From NCBI GenBank assembly GCA_000964245.1, contig LANB01000001.1, forward strand, positions 475,501-539,500: 64,000 bases of DNA. The letters are read 5' to 3'. The DNA is from Cellvibrionaceae bacterium 1162T.S.0a.05 (GTDB lineage Bacteria > Pseudomonadota > Gammaproteobacteria > Pseudomonadales > Cellvibrionaceae). The notes beneath the pieces were generated by a model that worked only from the letters and a program-made list of their open reading frames with translations, had not been told where the DNA came from and searched no databases. Below, piece by piece: positions 20,576 to 29,837 of this stretch. Each line of letters begins with the position of its first letter. Position 1 is the first letter of the stretch. The position numbers and the translations under genes were made by a program.

Positions 20576-22795
20576 ATGAGCAAACAAAAAAATAAAAAAT
20601 ACAAAGTCAAATTCAGCATACGACAGAAACTGTTTTTCCTGATCCTCATCGGGTTTAGCGCTCTGATATTGGCAACATCCTGGCGAATCGGTATAGAAGC
20701 CAAAAAGGGTGCCATGAGTTCGATTGAACGTTCTCTCGCGCAATCCAGTGTCATCCTTGAGACCAAACTTAATAGCCGCATCGCTTCCGTGTCTGAAATT
20801 GTTAAAAGTCTTGCAAAGGATGGGCGAGTGTTTCCACTCATTTACGAAGGTGAAGCTTTAACCTTGCAGGATTTGAGTCTCGAATTTGAAAAGGCACTTG
20901 ACTTTGATGTCATGATTATCACTGATGACGAAGGCAACATTCTCGCTCGCTCAGATCGCCCCGAAGCGATCGGCCAAAATCTCGCTGGTCGCAGTGCGCT
21001 TTTTGATTCTGCCCTTGAAGGGCGTGAAGCGAATAGCATTATGGCGAGCCAGGGCAAATTACTGCAAATCGTTGTCGCACCCGTTTTTGATAATTTTGCA
21101 CCGGATATTGTGCGCGGCACCATTGCCCTCGCGTATGAGTTGTCCCCCGAAATGGCGCAAGAGATTTTATCGCTTACCGCCAGCGAAATCGGCTTTTTTA
21201 TTTTTACACGCAACGAAGCCCGCGAGGTTGATTCGTTGAGTGCAATTTACAATACCAACGTAACACTGGGCCCGACACTGGAAAATTGGTTTAAAGCGGA
21301 CGGTAAGCGCTGGCGCCAGGTATTTGAATCCGGGCGCGCTGTACCCGACCTCAGCATCGAAACGGAAGAAGATCTCCTGTTGTCAGTCGCCTACCCACTA
21401 AAAGGCAGCAATGGCACCAATCTCGGTTTCGTTCTCGCGACCCAGTCGCAGAGCGAACTATTACGACCTTTTGTGCGCATTCAACAACAAGTGATTGTTG
21501 TTGGACTTATTTGCCTCGTGTTTGCTTCGGTATTTGCCTGGATACTATCGCAACGCATTACCAAACCCATTATTAACCTCGTTAAAATCGCCAATCGAAT
21601 TCAGGAAGGACACTACCCCGAAAAACGTGTTCGCCTGAAACAAAATGATGAAGTTGATGTGCTGTTCAATGCCGTCAATCACATGGGCACCAGCCTGAAG
21701 GAAAAGGCCGAGCTGGAGTCTTACCTCGCACAACTTTCGGAAGACCTGGATGAAGATGACTCCTTGTCAAAAGCTGGCGACCTGTTAAACGATCTCGAAA
21801 AAACCCAACCCGATGTGGCGGCGCCTCACCATTCTCTCAGTGATGATGGCGACAAAACCGTTCTTTCCGATCCTCAACCCATCGAAGACAAAGCCACGAT
21901 GGTGCGCGGTGCAAAACAAAGCGAAAGCACCCAACAACACGCCGTGAGAGATAAAGATCGTATAGATGTTGGCGATATCATCGCCAACCGTTACGAAACC
22001 TTACGCTTGCTTGGTGTCGGCGCCATGGGAGAAGTTTTCCTCGCGCGCGACCAGGATCTTGACGAAAATATCGCCATCAAGATTCTGAGCAAAACCAAAT
22101 TTAACCCTGAACTTTTCAAACAATTCAAAGAAGAAATCCGGCTTGCACGTCGCATCACGCACCGCAACATTTTGCGCACCTTCGATTTTGGTGCATTTCA
22201 AAAACCATATTACATCACTATGGAATATGTTCAGGGCCACGACCTCGGAAAATTAATTCAACGTAAGGGGCCGATGGAAGTCTCCATCGGCATTGCGCTA
22301 GCAAAACAAATTTGCACCGCGATGATTGCTGCCCATCAGCAGGGCATTATTCATCGCGACTTAAAACCGGCGAACATGATGATTACTCGCCAGGGCATAC
22401 TTAAAATAATGGATTTTGGTTTGGCAATGCGAGTCAAACACAGTGAAACAGGAGAAAAAATTGTCAGCGACGAAACTGAAAACACGATGATCGCCGGCAC
22501 ACCGAAATATATGGCACCAGAACAATTTTACGGTTTAAAGTTGGATGAGCGTACAGACATCTACGCAATTGGTATTATCCTGTTTACACTTTTTTGTGGC
22601 CGCGCGCCCTTCGCTGGCAAATCCTTTGAGGATTTCGCGCAGCTTCACGCGAAAACAGCGCCCCTTAAACTATCAAAATTACTTCCCGACATACCCAGGG
22701 GACTTGAGTACATTATTGAAAAAGCTTTACAGAAACAGCCGGAGAAGCGCTATCAAAGTGTTCGCCAAATGCTCGACCACTTGCAGGCCTTGTAA
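20576..22795 (+). CDS. Transmembrane sensor-HAMP-Ser/Thr protein kinase
   Basis: 739 residues. Membrane segment 1 (18-36), a periplasmic Cache-like sensor (about 40-300, with VMIITDDEGNILARSD), membrane segment 2 (305-323), HAMP (about 327-375, RITKPIINLVKIANRI) and an acidic linker. A Hanks-type kinase follows from about 467: GVGAMGEVF, Lys in IAIKIL, IIHRDLKPANMMI (592), DFGLAM (612), GTPKYMAPEQ and TDIYAIGIILFTLFCGRAPF. This sensor architecture is normal for chemoreceptors and histidine kinases but uncommon in front of a Ser/Thr kinase. The gene lies between the cupredoxin lipoprotein (2 bp gap) and an outer-membrane barrel (36 bp gap), so it may read an envelope redox or copper signal; that is inference. 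Confidence 0.9.
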   Translation: MSKQKNKKYKVKFSIRQKLFFLILIGFSALILATSWRIGIEAKKGAMSSIERSLAQSSVILETKLNSRIASVSEIVKSLAKDGRVFPLIYEGEALTLQDLSLEFEKALDFDVMIITDDEGNILARSDRPEAIGQNLAGRSALFDSALEGREANSIMASQGKLLQIVVAPVFDNFAPDIVRGTIALAYELSPEMAQEILSLTASEIGFFIFTRNEAREVDSLSAIYNTNVTLGPTLENWFKADGKRWRQVFESGRAVPDLSIETEEDLLLSVAYPLKGSNGTNLGFVLATQSQSELLRPFVRIQQQVIVVGLICLVFASVFAWILSQRITKPIINLVKIANRIQEGHYPEKRVRLKQNDEVDVLFNAVNHMGTSLKEKAELESYLAQLSEDLDEDDSLSKAGDLLNDLEKTQPDVAAPHHSLSDDGDKTVLSDPQPIEDKATMVRGAKQSESTQQHAVRDKDRIDVGDIIANRYETLRLLGVGAMGEVFLARDQDLDENIAIKILSKTKFNPELFKQFKEEIRLARRITHRNILRTFDFGAFQKPYYITMEYVQGHDLGKLIQRKGPMEVSIGIALAKQICTAMIAAHQQGIIHRDLKPANMMITRQGILKIMDFGLAMRVKHSETGEKIVSDETENTMIAGTPKYMAPEQFYGLKLDERTDIYAIGIILFTLFCGRAPFAGKSFEDFAQLHAKTAPLKLSKLLPDIPRGLEYIIEKALQKQPEKRYQSVRQMLDHLQAL

Positions 22796-22831
22796 ATTAT
22801 TCACACAATTCAAAACTGAGGAGACGCTGTA

Positions 22832-24133
22832 ATGAAAACAAACCTGGTACCTGCCTGCATCCTGGGCCTTGCGGTTGCTTCACCTTTTGTGCATGCCAAT
22901 TTTGATTTTAAAATGGAAAGCAAGCTAAATTATCGTAACAGTGACGATAATCACTGGCCGGTAAATTTTCCTTTTCCACCTGAAGCATTGCCTGTTGGCC
23001 AAAGTACCGCTTGGCTGGAAACCGTTGACGCGGGCTCCAGTATTGAACTCTCCAACGTGGCACTGCACTTTAACTGGGTCGGCGACAACGATATTTTTAT
23101 TTTAAGCAAGATCGATGTTTTTGATCTTTATGAAAAAAACCCAACCTCCAGCGACTACGATGTCAGTATTGACCGCCTTATACTTCGCTACGGAAAAAAA
23201 TACACTCAGGGTGCACTGCCCGACGAAGCTGACTTCTATATACAATTAGGCAAGTTCGGAAAATTCGAACGCCAGGAAGACCGCCATATGGAAAGTTACG
23301 GTCTGGTATCTACTGCCTTTAACCGTGTTGAAGACAGCGGCTTTGAAGTGGGTATGGATTTCGCTTCGGGCTTTTACGGAAAATTAACGTACACCGTCGG
23401 CAACCCCTTGTTTATGCGTGACGTGAACGCTCTTGCTGGCGACAACGGCGCGAATCCCAATCCACCGATTAATTTTGATCCAGAATACAAAGCCGGTGTT
23501 CCAATTCTTTATGATGCCGAAGTTGAAGATTTACGTTTTGGGCGAGCACCTGAACTAGGTGCAGCACTGGGCTTTCGTTGGGTCAGTGAAAGTGGTGGCA
23601 ATCGCATTAACCTGATGGCCTTTCATTATCAGCGCGAATTGGCTGATACCGTCGACATTCACGGGACTTTTTACGGCGGCGATCTTGATATTCTGGATTT
23701 AAGCGAAGTGATTCCCGGCCTGGCGATCGAAACTGAAGACAATGACAAGCTCGAAAGTGGCGTCAATCTCTGGTGGTACGGTGAAAACTCTTCATTATTT
23801 GCACAATATGTTGTGCAAGACCTCGGCGGTCTCGAACGCGATGGCTGGGAAATTGAAGTAGCACATGCCTTTACATTCAGCGATAACCGTTATATTCAAA
23901 AGATTATCCCTGCACTACGCTATTCAGAGTTGACTAATGATTTTGGTGGTCCAGCTGTGTTCCCTTCACCCAGCTTGTGGTGGGACTGGACCAAGACAGA
24001 CATTGGCCTCACATTTCAGTTTTCTCGAAGCTGGAGTTTAACCGCGGAATACGCGATTGCTGAATTTATTCGTGCAGGCCAGCCTGAAGAAAATAATGAA
24101 GCATTACTGACACTGACATGGCGAGTCGACTAG
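22832..24133 (+). CDS. Putative outer-membrane beta-barrel (porin-like) protein
   Basis: 433 residues with a signal peptide (MKTNLVPACILGLAVASPFVHA). The mature part has alternating hydrophobic and polar strands rich in Tyr, Trp and Phe (YGKLTYTVGNP, LGAALGFRWVSES, NRINLMAFHYQRE, SLTAEYAIAEFI) and ends in a barrel-like strand LLTLTWRVD. I do not recognise a named family; a phosphate- or carbohydrate-selective porin-like barrel is possible. It is the third gene of the cupredoxin-kinase-barrel operon and may be the outer-membrane conduit or effector of that unit. Confidence 0.7.
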   Translation: MKTNLVPACILGLAVASPFVHANFDFKMESKLNYRNSDDNHWPVNFPFPPEALPVGQSTAWLETVDAGSSIELSNVALHFNWVGDNDIFILSKIDVFDLYEKNPTSSDYDVSIDRLILRYGKKYTQGALPDEADFYIQLGKFGKFERQEDRHMESYGLVSTAFNRVEDSGFEVGMDFASGFYGKLTYTVGNPLFMRDVNALAGDNGANPNPPINFDPEYKAGVPILYDAEVEDLRFGRAPELGAALGFRWVSESGGNRINLMAFHYQRELADTVDIHGTFYGGDLDILDLSEVIPGLAIETEDNDKLESGVNLWWYGENSSLFAQYVVQDLGGLERDGWEIEVAHAFTFSDNRYIQKIIPALRYSELTNDFGGPAVFPSPSLWWDWTKTDIGLTFQFSRSWSLTAEYAIAEFIRAGQPEENNEALLTLTWRVD

Positions 24134-24239
24134 TAAAATCCGGAAACAGTAAACTCGTATTGCGAACAGGTTAGATCTTATTTTTCGTGATTGTTATCAA
24201 TGCCTGTGCAATTAATGTCTCAATACATGATGACTCTTA

Positions 24240-24283
24240 GTTAAATCCTGGTTAAATCCTGGTTAAAACTTTGTTAAATACTT
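24240..24283. repeat. Four 11-bp tandem repeats in a convergent intergenic region
   Basis: GTTAAATCCTG, GTTAAATCCTG, GTTAAAACTTT, GTTAAATACTT in direct succession. The 11-bp period with a TTAAA core resembles direct-repeat sites of OmpR-family regulators (PmrA/ColR type), yet the array lies between two gene ends rather than before a start. Confidence 0.8.
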
Positions 24284-24301
24284 ACAGGGTATTAGGCAAA
24301 T

Positions 24302-24330
24302 GCGGGTAGCGCGCCCGCTTTGTCTGTTTA
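24302..24330 (+). terminator. Possible terminator of the cupredoxin-kinase-barrel operon
   Basis: Stem GCGGG / CCCGC with a 7-base loop, followed by TTTGTCTGTTT on the plus strand. The stem is short, so confidence is moderate. Confidence 0.5.
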
Positions 24331-24882
24331 CTCTTCCTGAATTCCGTTTTCTGTAGCAGAAGATTGTGAACCTGAGCGGGACCACAACATGGCTTTCAGG
24401 AGGTTTTTATTATACCAATAGCTCATAACACCAACAGCCAGCACATGACAACCTGCTGCAAACAAGGTGACATTTGCCGCCCATTCGTGTGTGACTTCCA
24501 TGACCTCACTCCCCCAAAAATAGTCAAGCGTGAGCAGCCATCCACTCAACGCGGTCGACAGGAGTGCAAACCAAAGAAAAAAACACATTAGCGCGGCCAG
24601 AGGATTGTGATCAAAGGTATAGTGCAAGCCGCCGCGAGAAAAAGGCCTAAGTTTTAAGTCCGACAGGTGTGCTTGCAGGGTCTTGGAACGAGGAAAAAAG
24701 TGGGAAAAACGCGCAGGACCTGTACTGGTAAAGCCCCACACTATTCGAAGGAAAGTGCTTGCCACAAGCGCATAACCCGCCCAGCGATGCCAGTCTTCGC
24801 CTTCTTCAAAGACAAAATAACCGAGTAGGAACAGGCTTGCATTCAGCCAGTGTGTCGTGCGTACAAGCCTATCCCAAACCAT
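24328..24882 (-). CDS. Cytochrome b561-type membrane protein
   Basis: 184 residues, four membrane helices. Heme-ligand-type histidines sit in the helices: RTTHWLNASLF, DWHRWAGYAL, THEWAANVTLFAAGCHVLAV. The YTFDHNPLAALM segment is typical of the bacterial cytochrome b561 family (Ni/Fe-hydrogenase b subunit-like). It moves electrons across the inner membrane to periplasmic acceptors. As last gene of the iron module, 12 bp after the PepSY gene, it may provide reducing power for ferric iron or for the module's hydroxylase-like enzyme; this is inference. Confidence 0.88.
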   Translation of the reverse strand: MVWDRLVRTTHWLNASLFLLGYFVFEEGEDWHRWAGYALVASTFLRIVWGFTSTGPARFSHFFPRSKTLQAHLSDLKLRPFSRGGLHYTFDHNPLAALMCFFLWFALLSTALSGWLLTLDYFWGSEVMEVTHEWAANVTLFAAGCHVLAVGVMSYWYNKNLLKAMLWSRSGSQSSATENGIQEE

Positions 24883-24894
24883 GCTTCTCGATTC

Positions 24895-25167
24895 TTATTT
24901 TTTCTTAACTATCGCACCGGTTTTAGCATCAAAATACACTTCAATTTTGACCTTTTCACCGTTCGCGCCTTTTTCCCAGCCGTAAATTTCGTAGCACTCG
25001 TCGTCAACTTTGAAGCGCGAAATTGCAAAACCGTATTCATTAATAATTTTCTTTTGTAAATCGAACTCGGACATCCATTCACTTTTCGGATAAGCCGTAC
25101 AATCTGCACCTGCCAGGGCAAAAGGTGCAAACAAGGTGGCAACGGAAGCAATAATTAGTTTTTTCAT
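24895..25167 (-). CDS. Small periplasmic PepSY-like protein
   Basis: 90 residues with a clear signal peptide (MKKLIIASVATLFAPFALA). The mature part has the PepSY pattern: WMSEFDLQKKIINEYGF, then CYEIYGWEKG, and the end VKIEVYFDAKTGAIVKKK. Two Cys (DCTAYP, DDECYEI) could form a disulfide. Small PepSY proteins often accompany di-heme cytochrome b561 proteins, as here. Precise role unknown; possibly a cytochrome partner. Confidence 0.85.
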   Translation of the reverse strand: MKKLIIASVATLFAPFALAGADCTAYPKSEWMSEFDLQKKIINEYGFAISRFKVDDECYEIYGWEKGANGEKVKIEVYFDAKTGAIVKKK

Positions 25168-25180
25168 TTAAGTTTCCTTG

Positions 25181-26104
25181 TTATTGAGTCAATTGTGATG
25201 ATTGTTGTATGCCAAAACGCAAATTATTGGGTCGCTGCCCGGACGCACGCCAGACACCAAACAAACGATCCCACACTGCGAGACAAGTACCAAAATTAAT
25301 GTTGCGATGGGTTTCAGCCGCACTGTGATGAAGCTGATGCTGCGCGGGGCTAACCACCCAGGCTTCGGCCTTGCCGAACCCCAGCCAGATATGTGAATGC
25401 CGCAAATTTGCACCCAACATATTAAAAATAAAACCCAGCGCGCCGACGCCCAGAATTTCCAAACTTCCCACCCGGGCCCCAAAAAGGTAAACAAAAAATC
25501 CACTTATCAAGGCAAAGACCAGGAGATCACGCAGATAGTAAAGCGTCATTTCCAGTGGATGAACACGGTGCAACGTTAAGGGTGTGAGTATAGAAGCACT
25601 GTGGTGAACTTTGTGAAAATACCAAAGCCAGGGCACTTTATGCATGGCGAAATGCAAGGCGAACCGACTGAAATCGTCAACAATAAAATACAGCAAGGTG
25701 TAGCACATGATGACCGTCGTTGCCGACCAGGCCAGGTCCACTGGCGTATCAAATTGAGCCTGAAAGAAACGTGCAACCACGATGGTTGCCATCAGTTTTG
25801 AGGCGAAGAGCGGCACTAAGACAAGAATTCGGACCAGGCTATTCAGAAATAAATAGCCCAGATCGACCAGGCTCGAACGTGTTAACCAGAAGTCTGCAGC
25901 AAACAGGTTTTTACGAATAATGTTCCAGCTCAAGGTCTGGTGCTGACGATAAAGCGCAAACAATGCAAGCAAAAAAGCACTGAGCAGGAAAGGCAGAAAC
26001 AAGCGTTTATCCGCTGAAATCAGGTACATAAAGGGTTCGCTCAAACCTTGTCGCAAGGGAGCGATAAACTGATTCAGGTTTTCACTAAAAGTGATAGTGG
26101 ACAC
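25181..26104 (-). CDS. Sterol desaturase / fatty acid hydroxylase family membrane protein
   Basis: 307 residues, starting with GTG inside the end of the TonB receptor gene (20-bp overlap, implying translational coupling). Several membrane helices. The di-iron His clusters of the family are present: FALHFAMHKVPWLWYFHKVHHSAS (positions about 145-168), LHRVHP and HQLHHSAAETHRN. The family uses non-heme di-iron and oxygen to hydroxylate or desaturate lipids. The actual substrate is unknown. Its place in an iron-uptake operon is unusual and suggests either an iron-dependent lipid modification or a redox role in siderophore handling (inference). Confidence 0.87.
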   Translation of the reverse strand: MSTITFSENLNQFIAPLRQGLSEPFMYLISADKRLFLPFLLSAFLLALFALYRQHQTLSWNIIRKNLFAADFWLTRSSLVDLGYLFLNSLVRILVLVPLFASKLMATIVVARFFQAQFDTPVDLAWSATTVIMCYTLLYFIVDDFSRFALHFAMHKVPWLWYFHKVHHSASILTPLTLHRVHPLEMTLYYLRDLLVFALISGFFVYLFGARVGSLEILGVGALGFIFNMLGANLRHSHIWLGFGKAEAWVVSPAQHQLHHSAAETHRNINFGTCLAVWDRLFGVWRASGQRPNNLRFGIQQSSQLTQ

Positions 26105-28310
26105 CGACTTTTACTGTTCTCGCTTGATTAGGTCGCGCACCATAAGGTCGACGCGAAACGATTTCCTGTTCATTACTGGCATTCTCAACCACCGCGCGAA
26201 AATTCAGCGCATCACTAAAGGCGTATTCAAGACTAACATCGACTGTTGTGAGTTCCGGCAACCACGCTCCATCTTCATAGGGGCCTGAGCCCGCAACTTC
26301 CCGCATTTCACTCACGGAGCGTAAAGCGGTATAGAAAGACCAGGGGCCTTTCTCAAGACCTGCCTCGAGATACCATTGATGTTCAGGCAGATAAGGCAGC
26401 TCATCACCTCGCTCAACATAATCACCCCAGGGGTCAAAGCTGGATTCAAAACTGCTACCAAATTCCGCCTGGCTATAGGTGTAAACCAGGTTGACGGGAA
26501 AACGCCAGCCGCCTTTTGCTTGCCAGTAATAACTCGCTGTGGCCTCGAGCCCCTTGACCTCAATCTCACCGCCATTAAATTCTTCGCCTGCACACGGGTC
26601 CGATGCCCGGCACCGACCTATCAGGTTGGTGTAGTCGCTAAAAAAGCCAATTAACTCCAGTTGACTGACATCTTTGGAAAAACGAAAGCCGTATTCGTAG
26701 TTCAAACTTTCCTCCGGCTTCACTTCTTCTGCAGCTGAAACGGCTTTTGCCGAAAACCCTTTGTACACCCCCGCTAACAGCGTGACATGAGGATTAAGTT
26801 TATAACTCGCGCCGGCGCCAGGCAGGAAAATATTCTGACTGCTTTGCGTGCGTTGCGCGCCCTCGTCTGCGATAAGCAAATCCCGGTAATCTGCTTCAAT
26901 ATTTTCGTGACGAAAGCCGAGGTTGAACACCCACTTGCCATAGTGAATCTCATCGCGAAGATAAATCGCAATGGCATCAGTGAGACCGTCGTTCAAGGCC
27001 TTATTGGGTCGAGTCTCATCACCATCAAAAACCAGACTACCCGACTGCATCAGGTAGCCGCGTTGCCTGTGGTCGCGTTCAACTTCGTCGCGATGGACGC
27101 GCAAACCCAACTCCAGATGATGTTCCGCATCGCCACTTTGCCACAGGGTTTGAATACGGCTGTCGATACCGCTAACCAGAAAATGACGATCGTTATTGGT
27201 GATATCGATACGCTGACTACTCAGAATATTGCTGTCGCGCTCACCGCGCAGCAGCGCCATTTCATCGTAAAAAATATCCGGATTAGCGAGCACTGTTCGC
27301 ACTTCCGGGCCATCGATAATGCCGTCAAATTTATTCCAGCTACGGTGATAACGGTGGTGATACAGCCGCGTGATGACTTTCCAATCATTGCGAAAATCTG
27401 CGGAATGCAACAACTGAATTTGTTCATGTTCCGATTGAAATCGATCCAGGGCACTCGCGCGATAACGCCGCAGTGGCGACGCATAAAAATCAGCATCACT
27501 TAAACCCAGATAGGTTTCGTTAGCGTCCTCTTCCGCATAACCAATTTTTAATACCCATTCCTGATACACCGCAGCGCTTTCGCTGGAACGCCAGGCAAAC
27601 TTGCCATTAAAGTCCTGGCGATCAAAGCCGGTTTCACCTTCATAGTCAGCCTCTTTAAACCCCTCTGAACCGTAGACGAAGGCATCCAACCAATAACCGC
27701 CTTGGCGCCAATCACTCCCGTAAAACAGTCGCGCTTTTTGTGAACCAAAACTACCCAAAACCAACGACGCCTCACCCGTGGGGGCATCGGGAATATCACG
27801 GCTGACAAAATTGATGGCACCGCCAACAGAATGCGGCCCGTGTTGAATCGCTGACGGGCCTTTGATGACTTCAACCGCTTGCATACGGCCGACATTCGGC
27901 ACGTAGTAAGCGGCGGGCGCAGAGTAAGGTGCGGGCCCAATCAGTATGCCATCTTCCATAATGGTAATTTTTGAACTGCGCTCTGAACTTGTGCCACGCA
28001 AACCGATATTTGGCCGCAAGCCAAAACCGTCTTCCTGACGAATATAGACACCCGGCACCTGGCTCAGGAGTGCATTGAGATCGGTGGTCTCAAATTTTAT
28101 GATCAGCTCTTCGTCGACAATCGCTGCCGAACCCGCGAGTGTTGACAAGGCCGCGCGCCCGCCAGTGACAAGCACTTCTTCCTGGATACCACTGGGCGGC
28201 GGAATGACCAACCGCCCGGTTTCTTTTTCATCTTGCGCCTGAATTGCATGTGTGTGCAAAACCAGCAAACTACCCAAGGCCACACTGGCCTTTAATCGCT
28301 TTGTTGTCAC
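26085..28310 (-). CDS. TonB-dependent outer-membrane receptor
   Basis: 741 residues from a GTG start. Signal peptide up to about AIQA, a TonB-box-like EEVLVTGG, then the plug: LNALLSQVPGVYIRQEDGFGLRPNIGLRGTSSERS and VEVIKGPSAIQHGPHSVGGAINFVSR. The 22-strand barrel ends RTVKVGVHYHF with the expected terminal Phe. The RQEDGFGLRPNIGLRG plug is like that of FecA-type iron-complex receptors. It lies 6 bp after the imelysin gene. Substrate is likely an iron complex given the operon and its Fur-like site; not proven. Confidence 0.93.
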   Translation of the reverse strand: MTTKRLKASVALGSLLVLHTHAIQAQDEKETGRLVIPPPSGIQEEVLVTGGRAALSTLAGSAAIVDEELIIKFETTDLNALLSQVPGVYIRQEDGFGLRPNIGLRGTSSERSSKITIMEDGILIGPAPYSAPAAYYVPNVGRMQAVEVIKGPSAIQHGPHSVGGAINFVSRDIPDAPTGEASLVLGSFGSQKARLFYGSDWRQGGYWLDAFVYGSEGFKEADYEGETGFDRQDFNGKFAWRSSESAAVYQEWVLKIGYAEEDANETYLGLSDADFYASPLRRYRASALDRFQSEHEQIQLLHSADFRNDWKVITRLYHHRYHRSWNKFDGIIDGPEVRTVLANPDIFYDEMALLRGERDSNILSSQRIDITNNDRHFLVSGIDSRIQTLWQSGDAEHHLELGLRVHRDEVERDHRQRGYLMQSGSLVFDGDETRPNKALNDGLTDAIAIYLRDEIHYGKWVFNLGFRHENIEADYRDLLIADEGAQRTQSSQNIFLPGAGASYKLNPHVTLLAGVYKGFSAKAVSAAEEVKPEESLNYEYGFRFSKDVSQLELIGFFSDYTNLIGRCRASDPCAGEEFNGGEIEVKGLEATASYYWQAKGGWRFPVNLVYTYSQAEFGSSFESSFDPWGDYVERGDELPYLPEHQWYLEAGLEKGPWSFYTALRSVSEMREVAGSGPYEDGAWLPELTTVDVSLEYAFSDALNFRAVVENASNEQEIVSRRPYGARPNQARTVKVGVHYHF

Positions 28311-28316
28311 AGTTAT

Positions 28317-29567
28317 TTAGTCCGCATCACCCTGAGAAGAATCGGGTAAATCAACACCCACTATCGTAATAAAATCTGTACGCAGACGGTCTGTAATACG
28401 CTTGATATAACCTTGCAAGCTGCACACCTCAACAGTTTGCACGGTATCGGGGTTTGCCTGACTGTTTACACATGCCGTGGCATCGCCGGAGTCGAGTATC
28501 GCCTGGCTTTGTGAGGCAAGGGAGACGGAATTATCAATCAAACTTTGTAGGTAATTTCTTGCGTCGGCAATTTCCTGAAGGAATGCCGTATTAATACTCT
28601 CCATATTGGCGGCCGCAATAATATCGTCAAAACCCACACCGTCGGCTCCGGTAAAAAGTGTTTCAAAAGCATCCAGGTTGGCTGCGATATTTTGCAGAGC
28701 CGCATCGGCATAGGGCGCTTCCACCGCTTCAGGGCACGCTAACGCCGTACAGTCGGCATGCAAGCCCGCGGGGACACCTAACTTTCTGTCCTTAGTGCCT
28801 TTTTCAATATAAAAAAGCGCATCGCTGACATTCTCAAGGATCACTTCAGCAGCCGAATTCACGAACACATCGCGGTAGGAGTCATTCCACTGCTGCTGAA
28901 TACTGCTGTTTGCCGCACTGATATCGGCAACCAACAACTCGGCATAGGCACAGCGCGCCAGTTTACGTTCTACTTCACTTCGAGCATTCCAGGGCGCAGT
29001 TTGATCATTGCTTTCAATGCACGTGTGTTCGAGGTTGTCATTGAAAAGCATGTATTCGAGGGCGTCCAAACCGCGCGCCCCGAAGATACGTGACCCAATA
29101 TCAAAACCGTCCTCTTCAGCAAGAACAACGGCCCGGTCAGTGCTACAGGTATTGAGCGGATTGCTGTCGTACGCGTAAACCTGATTACGTAACAAGCTGG
29201 CTTGCGACGCGGAGGGACCGACGTTGTGGAGCTCGGCCTTTTGCCAAACTGCCATAGCGTTACGCCAAGCCTGGCGCGCGGTTTCCAGATTACTGGCTTC
29301 TTCCGCACCATCGATGGCCCCACACCAGCTTGTCACTGCACTGGCTGTTGCCTGCAGTTCCGCATCAAATTCTTGATAGGTCGGCAAAATAATATTGTCG
29401 GCAAGGTTGGCAAACAGGGCGCTGTAATTGAAACCACTTGAGCCCGAACTGGAAGCGCTGGACGATGAACTACTGCTGCTACTCGTCGTCCCACCTCCAC
29501 TGCTGCCACCGCCTCCGCAAGCTGCGAGCGCGATTGCCATTATTCCGATTACCAGCTTATCTTTCAT
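28317..29567 (-). CDS. Imelysin-family (M75-like) iron-uptake lipoprotein
   Basis: 416 residues. Lipoprotein signal with Cys17 (ALAACGGG) and a Gly/Ser linker to about 47, then the helical imelysin fold (WRNAMAVWQKAELHNVGPS, RNQVYAYDSNPLN, GARGLDALEYMLFNDN). The family GxHxxE motif reads GLDALE, with Asp in place of His, so the metal-binding or peptidase residue is altered, as in other non-peptidase imelysin-like proteins. These proteins are periplasmic or surface partners of iron-uptake systems. Just upstream of the TonB receptor. Confidence 0.9.
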   Translation of the reverse strand: MKDKLVIGIMAIALAACGGGGSSGGGTTSSSSSSSSSASSSGSSGFNYSALFANLADNIILPTYQEFDAELQATASAVTSWCGAIDGAEEASNLETARQAWRNAMAVWQKAELHNVGPSASQASLLRNQVYAYDSNPLNTCSTDRAVVLAEEDGFDIGSRIFGARGLDALEYMLFNDNLEHTCIESNDQTAPWNARSEVERKLARCAYAELLVADISAANSSIQQQWNDSYRDVFVNSAAEVILENVSDALFYIEKGTKDRKLGVPAGLHADCTALACPEAVEAPYADAALQNIAANLDAFETLFTGADGVGFDDIIAAANMESINTAFLQEIADARNYLQSLIDNSVSLASQSQAILDSGDATACVNSQANPDTVQTVEVCSLQGYIKRITDRLRTDFITIVGVDLPDSSQGDAD

Positions 29568-29638
29568 GTCTATACCCCGTGGGTTTTCGCTTCTGCTTTT
29601 CAGTTGCCATGCGGTGGCACAGGCCCTAAAACAAAAGA

Positions 29639-29664
29639 AACGAAGTGCGTTTCCACACTTCGTT
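29639..29664 (-). terminator. Rho-independent terminator between the DUF4856 gene and the imelysin gene
   Basis: Nine-bp stem AACGAAGTG / CACTTCGTT with an 8-base loop and a minus-strand tail TTTCTTTTGTTTT. It lies inside the iron module, 175 bp after the DUF4856 stop, so it probably reduces expression of the downstream genes relative to the first. Confidence 0.7.
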
Positions 29665-29804
29665 CTCAGGGCTGAACCTTAAAAATCGTTTGGATATTCA
29701 AAGCCGGAACGCGGCGTCTCTTTACACTGAAGGGTTCAAGCCCGAGTCCCAAACCCTTGATTTTCAGGAGTAGAGAGAGAATATCTTCTCAATCGTATTT
29801 GCTA

Positions 29805-29830
29805 GCCAATCACTAACGAGAATGATTGGC
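29805..29830 (-). terminator. Hairpin directly behind the DUF4856 stop codon
   Basis: Eight-bp stem GCCAATCA / TGATTGGC, loop of 10 bases. Only a poor T-tail, so it may be an mRNA-end-protecting stem rather than a terminator. Confidence 0.45.
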
Positions 29831-29837
29831 GCTTATA

